Below are positions 1 through 6,181 of a stretch of DNA of 54,118 nt, in pieces. The DNA lies in the NCBI GenBank assembly GCA_937877455.1, contig CALFIU010000051.1, positions 1-54,118 on the forward strand, in the 5' to 3' direction. The notes beneath the pieces were generated by a model that was given only the letters and a program-made list of their open reading frames with translations, did not search any database and was not told the DNA's origin. A program made the position numbers and the translations under genes. The stretch's first letter is position 1; every line of letters starts with the position of its first letter. This DNA is from an uncultured Bacteroidales bacterium (lineage in GTDB: Bacteria; Bacteroidota; Bacteroidia; Bacteroidales; UBA3824).

Positions 1-484
1 CATTCAAGATGTTGTTCAACAGCGGCTTGTCGTATTCGTCAACAAGGATTACGACCTTTTTGCCAGTCTGTGCGGCGGCGGCAGTTATGAGCGATTGAAA
101 TCTGTCGGGAAACGCCTTGGCAGCCGAATCCTTGCCGTAAACTTCCTCATATTTTGTTATCATATAGTCGATCCGTGCATTCAAGTCGTCAACGGTTTTA
201 TAAGACGATATGTTGAAATCGAAATGCAGCACAGGATACTTGTCCCATTTTTGCTCCAACTGTTCCATCTTTGTCCCAACAAACAAATCCTTGCGACCAT
301 TGAAATATTCGTGCAAAGTGCTTAACGTCAGACTTTTGCCAAACCGTCTCGGACGAGATAGGAAATAGCACGCCTCTGTGTTGGCGAGTTTGTAAATCAA
401 TTCCGTCTTGTCGAGATAGACAAATCCGCTCTCTATCATTTTTGAGAACGACTGTATGCCGATTGGAAGTTTTTTTATAGCCAT
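1..484 (-). CDS. AAA-ATPase-like/PD-(D/E)XK family protein, N-terminal part, cut by window edge
   Basis: An open frame runs from an ATG at 484 to the window edge without a stop (161 codons). The translation begins MAIKKLPIGIQSFSKMIESG and carries a P-loop-like motif in the context SRPRRFGKS followed by an acidic strand, VVILVDEYDKPLLN, that fits a Walker B. This order is typical of the large Bacteroidota family with an N-terminal AAA-ATPase-like domain and a C-terminal PD-(D/E)XK nuclease-like domain; the C-terminal half lies outside the window. A full-length paralogue is present at 16282-17895, with the same FLSRPRRFGKS and DEYD motifs. The role of the family is not established; links to mobile DNA have been suggested. 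The family assignment is strong, the function unknown. Confidence 0.85.
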   Translation of the reverse strand, partial: MAIKKLPIGIQSFSKMIESGFVYLDKTELIYKLANTEACYFLSRPRRFGKSLTLSTLHEYFNGRKDLFVGTKMEQLEQKWDKYPVLHFDFNISSYKTVDDLNARIDYMITKYEEVYGKDSAAKAFPDRFQSLITAAAAQTGKKVVILVDEYDKPLLNNILN

Positions 485-548
485 AATGTTTTTTCCGCAA
501 TGCAAAGTTGCAATTTTTATTTGGAAAAACAAAATTTACGGCTTATTT

Positions 549-965
549 TTATTTCTTCTTAAAAATCAGTTTCATAGTTTCCTCGTCCAACGGCTGCATT
601 GTGGGCAGGTTGAGACTTTTTACCATGTGGAGCGTGCCTTGCTTGTATTTGAGAAAATGGTCGGTTTTGAGGTGCGCTTGGTAGGCGGCGTCGGAGGCGT
701 AAATTTCGAGAATGCGGATTTGAGTTGGGTTGTCGGCACTCTGCATCGGAAACAGGCAGATAACGCCCGGCTCGCGCTCTACGCTCAGACGGTCAACCTC
801 GTTGGCAAATTCAAGATATTCAGCCAAATACTGCGGATGAACCTCAATTTCGGCAATGCGGACAATCATTTTGTCTGAGTTTTGGCTATTAACGTTCACC
901 ACGCCCTGAGCCAACAATGTTGATGTTAACATAGTTATAATCGATGTAATGACAAATCTAAGCAT
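549..965 (-). CDS. Secreted antibiotic-biosynthesis-monooxygenase (ABM) domain protein
   Basis: This 138-residue protein starts with a Sec-type signal peptide (MLRFVITSIITMLTSTLLAQ). After it comes a single ABM/YgiN-like ferredoxin-fold domain from about residue 33 to 125, with the usual pattern of an N-terminal strand (KMIVRIAEIEVHP), a helix with EYLEFANEVDRLS, a REPGVICL strand and a late strand and helix with Y-Q-A-H-L-K-T-D-H-F. Family members are heme-degrading or quinol monooxygenases, or act without cofactor; the substrate cannot be read here. A periplasmic location follows from the signal peptide. It sits 82 bases downstream of tatC on the same strand, so it could share the transcript, although a possible promoter of its own lies in the gap. 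Confidence 0.75.
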   Translation of the reverse strand: MLRFVITSIITMLTSTLLAQGVVNVNSQNSDKMIVRIAEIEVHPQYLAEYLEFANEVDRLSVEREPGVICLFPMQSADNPTQIRILEIYASDAAYQAHLKTDHFLKYKQGTLHMVKSLNLPTMQPLDEETMKLIFKKK

Positions 966-988
966 AATTTTAAGATTTTTGTTTTCAA

Positions 989-996
989 CAAAATTA
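989..996 (-). promoter_or_regulatory. Possible -7 element of the ABM gene
   Basis: The minus strand reads TAATTTTG here, a match to the Bacteroidota -7 consensus TAnnTTTG, 24 bases before the start codon. No convincing TTTG element lies 19-21 bases further upstream, so this remains a weak call. Confidence 0.3.
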
Positions 997-1047
997 TAAA
1001 AATGACGCTTGAAATAATGAATGAGATTACAGATTTTTTTACCAAAA

Positions 1048-1836
1048 TTACGGTATTCTCTCCACTCTCTTTACTATCTTGATACTCAATTCGTAAAGTC
1101 CATAAACAGGCAGACCGACCAAAAACAGCGAAAACAAATCCGACGGAGTGATTATCGCCGCTAAAACCATTATCAACATGAATGCGTGACGACGATAATT
1201 TTTCATAACATCCGCATTAAGAATCCCAATTTTTGCTAAAAAGAACGACAAGACTGGCAGTTGAAACACCAATCCCAAAAGAAACGTCAAAGATGCAAAC
1301 GACGAAAAATAAGACGAGATATTTATTTGGTTTTCAATACCTTCATCAACTTGATAAGTACCAAGGAAATTGAACGAGACCGGAAAAATTACGTAATAAC
1401 TCAACAAAACGCCCAAGAAAAATAATCCGTAAACCGCAATTGCAATTTTTACAGAATGTTTCTTTTCGTTTTCGTAAAGGGCAGGTGCTATGAATCTATA
1501 CAATTCAAAAACGATGTACGGCGAGGCGCACAGCAATGCCAAATAGCACGTTGTGGACAAGTGGACAAGAAACTGTCCCGCCAACTCGGTGCTAATCATT
1601 TTAATGCTAAAATCTTGAAATGCCGCTTCAAACCCAAAAAACGCGCTCAAATTCTCTACCCAACGGTAAAAAATAAAGTCGCTTTTCGACGGAGCAAGCA
1701 AGATTTCAAACGTCAAATCCTTGAAACAAAAGATTATGACGGCAAAAATCAATGTTACACCTATAATTCTGAAAAGCATCTTGCGTAAAACTTCAAGATG
1801 CCCCCAGAATGTAAGTTTTTCATCGTCCTGCGCCAT
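1048..1836 (-). CDS. tatC: Sec-independent protein translocase subunit TatC
   Basis: TatC is the polytopic inner-membrane receptor that binds twin-arginine signal peptides and, with TatA, moves folded proteins across the membrane. The start is placed at the ATG giving MAQDDEKLTFWGHLEVLRKM, because the F-x-x-H-L-x-E/V-L-R-x cytoplasmic N-terminus is the TatC hallmark; upstream codons in frame belong to tatA coding sequence. The protein has 262 residues, a normal length, with six hydrophobic segments, a periplasmic loop before ALLCASPYIVFELYRFIAPALYENEKK and a conserved late segment with ITPSDLFSLFLVGLPVYGLYEL. It overlaps tatA by 17 bases and closes the peptide-maturation cassette, which implies dedicated export of the Tat-signal-bearing precursor encoded at 5025-5315. 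No TatB is seen, so it would be a TatAC system. Confidence 0.93.
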   Translation of the reverse strand: MAQDDEKLTFWGHLEVLRKMLFRIIGVTLIFAVIIFCFKDLTFEILLAPSKSDFIFYRWVENLSAFFGFEAAFQDFSIKMISTELAGQFLVHLSTTCYLALLCASPYIVFELYRFIAPALYENEKKHSVKIAIAVYGLFFLGVLLSYYVIFPVSFNFLGTYQVDEGIENQINISSYFSSFASLTFLLGLVFQLPVLSFFLAKIGILNADVMKNYRRHAFMLIMVLAAIITPSDLFSLFLVGLPVYGLYELSIKIVKRVERIP

Positions 1837-2101
1837 CACTAACCTTTTGCACTTCTTTAACAGGTTCAACGTCAATGGGTTCGGCTTTAGGATTGCTGTC
1901 CAAAGGCTTGCCGTCAACAGCCTCCGACTTGATTTCCTGCGGCTTGTCGTCGGAGGTGAGTCCGTTCATGCCGTCCTTGAAATTCTTTACGCCAGAGCCA
2001 AGCCCGCGCATAAGTTCGGGAAGTTTTTTGCCGCCGAAAAGCAACAACGCCAATAAAGCAATCAACAGCAATTCGCCCGTTCCAATCATCAATAATACCA
2101 T
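1820..2101 (-). CDS. tatA: Sec-independent protein translocase subunit TatA
   Basis: This 93-residue protein has the classic TatA layout: a short N-terminal membrane helix (IGTGELLLIALLALLLFGGK), a hinge with F-G-G-K-K-L-P, an amphipathic helix (LPELMRGLGSGVKNFKDGM) and a variable acidic tail. TatA forms the size-adjustable pore with TatC. The start MVLLMIGTGE is favoured; a second methionine four residues on is also possible. It is 13 bases downstream of the small CXXX-system protein and overlaps tatC, so both tat genes appear to be co-transcribed with the peptide maturation genes. One or both may serve the whole cell, as the window cannot show whether another tat locus exists. Confidence 0.92.
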   Translation of the reverse strand: MVLLMIGTGELLLIALLALLLFGGKKLPELMRGLGSGVKNFKDGMNGLTSDDKPQEIKSEAVDGKPLDSNPKAEPIDVEPVKEVQKVSDGAGR

Positions 2102-2114
2102 GATTCAATGTGTT

Positions 2115-2387
2115 TTAGTCAACCAAAAATATTTCGTTTGTGTCGAAATTTATCTCCCAGTGTCCGTTTTCGGACGACTCCCAAGAGTATTTAGCGGACA
2201 TTCTGTCCCACCACGACTGAAATTTTGTGCCAGTCTCGCCCATGTCCTTCACAAGTTTCTCGTAAAGTTCGGCATTGTCGGCTGTGAGGATTTTTGAGAG
2301 TTCGGCAAGTCCGTTTTTGCGCTCAAAAAGCGACTGGATTTCCTTCTTCTCGTCCTCGGTTACTGTTCCAATTGATTTCTTTGCCAT
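2115..2387 (-). CDS. Small accessory protein of the CXXX-repeat peptide modification system
   Basis: This 90-residue soluble protein (MAKKSIGTVTEDEKKEIQSL...) has no signal peptide, no membrane segment and no cysteine. The first two thirds look helical, with a conserved-looking E-R-K-N-G-L-A-E-L-S core and a W-W-D-R-M stretch, and the end is strand-like (GHWEINFDTNEIFLVD). From memory, Bacteroidota CXXX-repeat peptide clusters carry a protein of this size annotated as a CXXX repeat peptide modification system protein, and size and position fit that family. It might act as a scaffold or recognition element for the precursor, but that is inference. It lies between the second maturase and tatA with short gaps of 28 and 13 bases. 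Confidence 0.65.
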   Translation of the reverse strand: MAKKSIGTVTEDEKKEIQSLFERKNGLAELSKILTADNAELYEKLVKDMGETGTKFQSWWDRMSAKYSWESSENGHWEINFDTNEIFLVD

Positions 2388-2395
2388 TTTACTAA

Positions 2396-2420
2396 TACGA
2401 ATTATGAATTACGAATTACG
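2396..2420. repeat. Short AATTACG-type tandem repeat
   Basis: Three imperfect copies of an ACGAATTA-like unit occupy the gap between the second maturase and the small accessory gene and include the maturase stop codon. Runs like this are common intergenic filler in Bacteroidota; nothing suggests a specific function. Confidence 0.6.
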
Positions 2421-3357
2421 ACCCATTTTCAATTTTTTTAAATGGATCCAAGCAGTTAATATCCGCAATTTCAGGCAGTTGCGGCATAAATTCGCCGTGC
2501 TTTCTGATTGCAGTCAAGAGAGATTTTGCGGCGTTGCGTTCAAGGTGCGACACCACGCATTGTTCGTGCGACGGCGTGTTGACTTCCAAAGTCGTCATTT
2601 TGTTGAGCCAAACGCAACGTTTGCAATGATAGGAATCACAACGGCGGCAAATCGGTGCATAGTCAAGTTTCAACAGTTGCGGATTCTTGATGAAGATACC
2701 GCTGTCAGGGTCGCCGCAAGGTTGTTCGCCATTGTAGTAGAACGCTGGACAAATGTAAAAATTGCCATCAGGGGCGAGCGTAATGCTCTCAACACCTGCG
2801 TTGCAATTACGCATTTTGTCGAGATACATACGGTCGGTTAGGATGTTCAGTTGCGGAATTTTGCCGTCAACATAGAGTTTTTCAACTTGTTTTGACAACG
2901 ATTCCTGTACGTTTTCGTATTGCTTGAAATCGTTTTCACCAAACTTAATCAAGTCCTTGAAAACTATGCTCAAATGAGGTGTTTTGTCCAAAAGTGGCAA
3001 CAATTTTTCGTAATCCTCGAAAAACTCCTCACGGTAAAGCCTTACAACAAACGGAACGTCAGTTTTTTGCGGATTTAGGTTTTCCAATCCATTGAAAACC
3101 ATCACGTCCGCGCCCCCCACGTATGGAGAATTTGCGGGCATTATCTTGACGTTTTCAACCTCCTCAATTGCCGTAAGATATTCCCTGGGTAGTTCGCCAT
3201 TGGGAAAAACGTATTGAACCGAGAGATTTTCAAACATGGAAAACCTTAAGCCTTTTTTCAAATCGTTGAGGCTCAAAAGGCTGCCAGTGTTTTTGTTTTC
3301 GTAATGACAGAACGGCACTGACTTGTCGGAAAGAAGTATTACTAAATACTGCACCAT
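2416..3357 (-). CDS. CXXX-repeat peptide maturase, SPASM-like protein without radical SAM motif
   Basis: The 313-residue protein lacks the N-terminal CxxxCxxC cluster of radical SAM enzymes but has a cysteine-rich C-terminal part that looks like a SPASM domain: C185 (in RNCNAG), C203 (in YICPAFYY), C214, then C237/C240/C245/C248 (in ICRRCDSYHCKRC) and C267. The N-terminal half looks like a degenerate alpha/beta barrel. It matches, as I recall it, the family called CXXX repeat peptide maturase that accompanies radical SAM enzymes acting on CXXX peptides. It may hold auxiliary iron-sulfur clusters or present the precursor. It starts 4 bases after the stop of the radical SAM gene, so the two are almost certainly translated together and may form a heteromeric enzyme. 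Confidence 0.75.
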   Translation of the reverse strand: MVQYLVILLSDKSVPFCHYENKNTGSLLSLNDLKKGLRFSMFENLSVQYVFPNGELPREYLTAIEEVENVKIMPANSPYVGGADVMVFNGLENLNPQKTDVPFVVRLYREEFFEDYEKLLPLLDKTPHLSIVFKDLIKFGENDFKQYENVQESLSKQVEKLYVDGKIPQLNILTDRMYLDKMRNCNAGVESITLAPDGNFYICPAFYYNGEQPCGDPDSGIFIKNPQLLKLDYAPICRRCDSYHCKRCVWLNKMTTLEVNTPSHEQCVVSHLERNAAKSLLTAIRKHGEFMPQLPEIADINCLDPFKKIENGS

Positions 3358-3361
3358 GATT

Positions 3362-4576
3362 TTAACAAGTTTTTAGAGGTTCAACAATTTTGTTTTGTTC
3401 GTATCGTTCCCTTTCGCCTTCGAGTTCGAGTTTGCGATAGAGTTTGTTCCAATAGTAGTTGTTGGCTCTGACACGCGCCTTGTGCATTAGGCAAATAGCC
3501 GTGGAGCGTTGATAGATTGTCGGAGTTTCGGCGGCATCATAGTTTTCGCCCTGACACCATGCGCAACCCGAAGCAACATCACACTCCAAACATTTTTGCG
3601 GACTTTGCGTTGTGCGGTCAAGGGTGAGAAACGGACGGAGTTTGTTCTTATCTATTCCGTCGTTGACATTGCCGATTATCAACGCTTTCTTGCTGCGTAG
3701 CGAATATTGCGCAAAACGTGTACAAGGGTAGAAATTGCCAGCCGCATCAATTGACAACATTTTGCCCGCACCGCACCAGTTTTGGTTTTCCAGCTTTATG
3801 TCCATTGGTTTGCCGATATGCTCAGAATAGAACGAACAAGCATAATCCTTGTAATAATCCTTGTCAATGATTTCGTCAGCAAGTTCAACAAGTTGTTTTT
3901 CAAAGAGTTTGTCGTCGCCATCTTTCCAAACGTCCTCAAAAACACAATTGATGTTGACTTCCTTGATTCCGAGGGAATAAAGATGCAACACACTTTCCTT
4001 TATATATGGAATGTCGGCGGAAGAAATCGTTACTTTTGTCGCAGCGTTTGGAAATTGGCTGAGCCAAAGCGGAATATTTTTAACGACATCTTTGTACGAA
4101 CCTTTTTCAGAATGTTTGTAAACACGGTTGAGGTCGTGTTTTAGTTCTGTTCCGTCGATTGTGATTCCGATTGACAGATGTTCATGATTTTTCTTTATGA
4201 AATCTTGAACCTTTTTTTCATGGTAGTTGATTCCATTAGTGGAGAACGAAAAACGATACGAATTGAACCAATGATGATTCAGCCTGTACATTTCGGTTTT
4301 CAGGTAATCGCAGATTTTGTCAATCAAATCTATTTCCAAGAACGGCTCGCCACCAATAAAATCCCAAACGACTGACTCTTCCTTGAACTCGTCCTCACGG
4401 CTCAATATGTAGTCAATCGCTTTTTGGGCGGTATCAAAAGACATTCGCTCGTTGATGTTCTTACCAACAAGATAGCAATACTTACAAGCAAGTTGGCAGT
4501 CTTTGGTGACGATGAAGGTGATTTGCTTGTTGAGTCCATATTGCCACTCTTTGTTTGTTGTTTTAATTGCAGTCAT
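3362..4576 (-). CDS. Radical SAM/SPASM peptide maturase for CXXX-repeat target
   Basis: A 404-residue radical SAM enzyme. The SAM-binding iron-sulfur cluster motif is C27-x3-C31-x2-C34 in CQLACKYCYL, followed by the GGEP motif at 75-78. A C-terminal SPASM domain supplies further cluster ligands: C268, C285, C329, C332, C338, C341 and C362. Such enzymes install thioether or carbon-carbon crosslinks in ribosomal peptides; here the evident substrate is the Cys-rich peptide encoded two genes upstream. The ATG at 4576 is chosen because the longer frame begins with GTG inside the preceding gene, and an AAGGTGGG stretch sits 7 bases before the ATG. The product chemistry (thioether position and partner residue) cannot be read from sequence. 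Confidence 0.9.
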   Translation of the reverse strand: MTAIKTTNKEWQYGLNKQITFIVTKDCQLACKYCYLVGKNINERMSFDTAQKAIDYILSREDEFKEESVVWDFIGGEPFLEIDLIDKICDYLKTEMYRLNHHWFNSYRFSFSTNGINYHEKKVQDFIKKNHEHLSIGITIDGTELKHDLNRVYKHSEKGSYKDVVKNIPLWLSQFPNAATKVTISSADIPYIKESVLHLYSLGIKEVNINCVFEDVWKDGDDKLFEKQLVELADEIIDKDYYKDYACSFYSEHIGKPMDIKLENQNWCGAGKMLSIDAAGNFYPCTRFAQYSLRSKKALIIGNVNDGIDKNKLRPFLTLDRTTQSPQKCLECDVASGCAWCQGENYDAAETPTIYQRSTAICLMHKARVRANNYYWNKLYRKLELEGERERYEQNKIVEPLKTC

Positions 4577-4578
4577 GT

Positions 4579-5007
4579 TTATACCCACCTTGACTTCAAT
4601 TTTGGACTTTCATTGACGTGAGAAACGTCTATTCTTATTGTTTTACGTTTGCCGTTAATCATTTGAATAGTCATATCAATAAATGATTTTTTTACATCAA
4701 ATGGTGTCTTATTCAGGATAAAAGACAAAAAAACAATATCATTTTCTACAATTATGCAATCTTTGAAATTTGTATTAACTTGAATATTATTGCTCGCAGA
4801 AACCGAAATAATTGTTAATGCATTGCCGCTATAATTTTTCAAGCCTATTTTATTATCGCCAAAATGAATTTTTTCCCAATTATCCAAATTTAATAAAATA
4901 CTGCGTTTATTTATTCGATAGGAATACACGATTTGACACATCGCTATAATAGTTGTAATTATAGCGGCAATTGCACCTACATTCTCAAGATAACTTCCAC
5001 CTTGCAT
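4579..5007 (-). CDS. Small membrane-anchored protein of unknown function in the peptide cassette
   Basis: I do not recognise this 142-residue protein. Residues about 8-30 (ENVGAIAAIITTIIAMCQIV) form one membrane helix near the N-terminus; the rest is predicted soluble, with a beta-rich pattern (IGLKNYSGNALTIISVSAS, then DIVFLSFILNKTPFDVKKSF). It resembles small single-pass proteins of the type in which an extracytoplasmic or cytoplasmic beta domain hangs on an anchor. It lies between precursor and radical SAM enzyme, 17 bases after the first and 2 bases before the second, so it is part of the operon. Its base composition is clearly more AT-rich than its neighbours, which suggests separate acquisition. 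It could be an immunity, docking or protease-accessory protein; this is speculation. Confidence 0.6.
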   Translation of the reverse strand: MQGGSYLENVGAIAAIITTIIAMCQIVYSYRINKRSILLNLDNWEKIHFGDNKIGLKNYSGNALTIISVSASNNIQVNTNFKDCIIVENDIVFLSFILNKTPFDVKKSFIDMTIQMINGKRKTIRIDVSHVNESPKLKSRWV

Positions 5008-5024
5008 TTTTAATATAATAGGTT

Positions 5025-5315
5025 TTAGTATCCTGAACCAGCATTACAACGATTCATGCATGTGGCTTTGCAGCCAGTTTGACAACTTCCTGTACAACCT
5101 GTAGTACACAAACTTGCGCAAGAATTAGCGCATTTACTGTAACAGGATCCCATACAACCGTAACTGCATCCGCTTGGAGTTGCCGCGCTCAGGATCTGTG
5201 GAGCAGCACCGCTCAACACAACCGCACCCAAGATGGGCAGAGCCGCTTTCGCCGCCTTCTTGAAGAACTCGCGCCTTGACTGGAGTTCTTCTTCTCTGTT
5301 CTTGTTTTCTTCCAT
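5025..5315 (-). CDS. CXXX-repeat peptide precursor with twin-arginine signal
   Basis: The 96-residue product has two parts. Residues 1-45 form a twin-arginine signal: a polar region, S13-R14-R15-E-F-F-K, a hydrophobic stretch (AALPILGAVVLSGAAP) and a plausible cleavage region around ILSAA. Residues 50-90 are a core with 11 cysteines at positions 50, 54, 58, 62, 66, 70, 74, 78, 82, 86 and 90, exactly every fourth residue, filled with Gly, Ser, Thr, Ala and Asn; a short NAGSGY tail follows. The exact spacing, the radical SAM maturase and tatAC downstream identify it as the substrate of the cassette. The ATG at 5315 is chosen because the N-terminal extension of the longer frame precedes the Tat signal and contains promoter sequence. 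Confidence 0.88.
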   Translation of the reverse strand: MEENKNREEELQSRREFFKKAAKAALPILGAVVLSGAAPQILSAATPSGCSYGCMGSCYSKCANSCASLCTTGCTGSCQTGCKATCMNRCNAGSGY

Positions 5316-5384
5316 AGTTGAGAAAATTAAGATGATTAAACATTGAGTTAACTGTATGTCTTCTGCATGAGCAGAGCGACATTG

Positions 5385-5392
5385 CAAATGTA
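5385..5392 (-). promoter_or_regulatory. Candidate -7 element for the peptide operon
   Basis: The minus strand reads TACATTTG, a full match to TAnnTTTG, 69 bases before the precursor start. A TTG lies 17 bases upstream of it and a TTTTG 23 bases upstream, neither at the usual 19-21 spacing, so the upstream element is uncertain. Confidence 0.45.
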
Positions 5393-5453
5393 ACACAATC
5401 TTCATCAGACAAGAGCAAAATATTGTAAGACATCTTTTTACAAAATGTAGTAA

Positions 5454-5603
5454 ATTATTTTACATTTTTGCGGCATAGCAAAAGATTGTTTTACCAATAA
5501 TCTGATTTGATATGTACAAAAAAGTCGATTTTTTGTACACATTGTTACTGATATGTACAAAAATTCGACTTTTTTGTACGTATCAACATTATTTTACATT
5601 TTT
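5454..5603. repeat. 16-base direct repeat flanking two palindromes
   Basis: The sequence ATTATTTTACATTTTT occurs at 5454-5469 and again at 5588-5603, where it overlaps the end of the Xre-type gene. The two copies bracket the pair of palindromes described next. This could be a duplicated gene end or the footprint of an insertion; at 16 AT-rich bases chance is not excluded. Confidence 0.5.
5514..5579. promoter_or_regulatory. Pair of 25-base palindromes, candidate operators
   Basis: Two near-perfect palindromes with outer arms GTACAAAAA and TTTTTGTAC and centre GTCGA or TCGAC lie at 5514-5538 and 5555-5579. Their spacing from start to start is 41 bases, about four helical turns, and the second is close to the reverse complement of the first. 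They lie between the end of the Xre-type gene and the candidate promoter of the peptide operon, so they could be binding sites for that regulator. As RNA each could also fold into a weak AT-rich hairpin ending the xre transcript. Confidence 0.55.
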
Positions 5604-5831
5604 CTCCACCAACTCTTTATATTCCGCAGTATAGTCAGCAAAAAAGTCATATTTCAATGCTACAGAAATCCGAAGAAGAAGTTCGCAGTCTATGTTTTGA
5701 CGCTCATAAATGTCATAGATGTTGACACGATTGCAGTTGAGTTGCTCAGCAAGCCATATAGCACTCCTGCGCTGTTCTTTGAGGACAGCACGGATTTTTT
5801 CGCCGATAGTATTTGACTGATTTTGAGCCAT
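5589..5831 (-). CDS. Xre/Cro-type helix-turn-helix regulator
   Basis: An 80-residue DNA-binding protein (start MAQNQSNTIGEKIRAVLKEQ). It has a helix-turn-helix of the Cro/C1 type between about residues 10 and 65: IRAVLKEQ, SAIWLAEQLNCNRVNIYDIY and a closing helix DCELLLRISVALKYDFF. The order is as in many Bacteroidota small regulators of about this size. It lies immediately upstream of the peptide operon on the same strand, with 273 bases and two palindromes between, so control of the peptide cassette is the natural guess. The longer frame (start at 5858) is rejected because its extra residues are not needed for the fold and ATG at 5831 gives the common MA start. Confidence 0.75.
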   Translation of the reverse strand: MAQNQSNTIGEKIRAVLKEQRRSAIWLAEQLNCNRVNIYDIYERQNIDCELLLRISVALKYDFFADYTAEYKELVEKNVK

Positions 5832-5892
5832 TAACGCTTGCAATTTTAATAGGCTCACAGTCTAATTCAGATAAGCATATAATATAAAAAAA

Positions 5893-6062
5893 GCGTGTAG
5901 CCGTTTCTTTTCCTTATCTCTGTTATGCTTATTATTCAACGCGGATCTGGACTTCCATGACAACTAATAAGCACGAAACGGCTCACGCAATATAGCGTGA
6001 ACCTTAATCGCGACTTATTCTCGTTGTCATGAAATTGTCCAGATTTCGTTGAAGAGAATAAG
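5893..6062. ncRNA. Large imperfect inverted repeat, possible structured RNA or miniature element
   Basis: Arms at 5928-5971 and 6014-6062 are near reverse complements: matching blocks are CTTATT, TTCAACG, ATCTGGAC, CATGACAAC and AATAAG with short bulges. Between them is a small hairpin (5983-6000, TCACGC and GCGTGA around AATATA). A further block at 5893-5907 (GCGTGTAGCCGTTTC) pairs with 5975-5988 (GAAACGGCTCACGC), and this pairing would exclude the small hairpin. Two competing folds are therefore possible. The region fills the gap of 350 bases between the Xre-type gene and the DUF2442 gene and would form the 5' leader of the former on the minus strand. Whether it is a regulatory leader, an independent RNA or a palindromic miniature mobile element cannot be decided; the strand is not known. 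Confidence 0.5.
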
Positions 6063-6181
6063 AGCGTAAAGCCCAATGTTATAATATGTTAGTTATAAAA
6101 TTTCTGTTTCGTAAACAAAAGTTTTTAAAAGTTTTACGGCGTAAAGTTAGTGATTTTGGCGGAATGTAGCAAAATTAATTT

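Noticed and set aside
198..500. Open frame of 100 codons at the left edge
   Set aside because: It is an out-of-frame shadow of the AAA-ATPase-like gene, whose own frame shows the conserved motifs.
5025..5315. Metallothionein-like or ferredoxin-like protein
   Set aside because: Strict CXXX spacing, the Tat signal and adjacent maturases fit a modified peptide better; metallothioneins use CXC and CXXC patterns.
5893..6062. CRISPR repeat pair or tracrRNA anti-repeat
   Set aside because: There are only two arms in inverted orientation, no spacers and no cas genes in the window.
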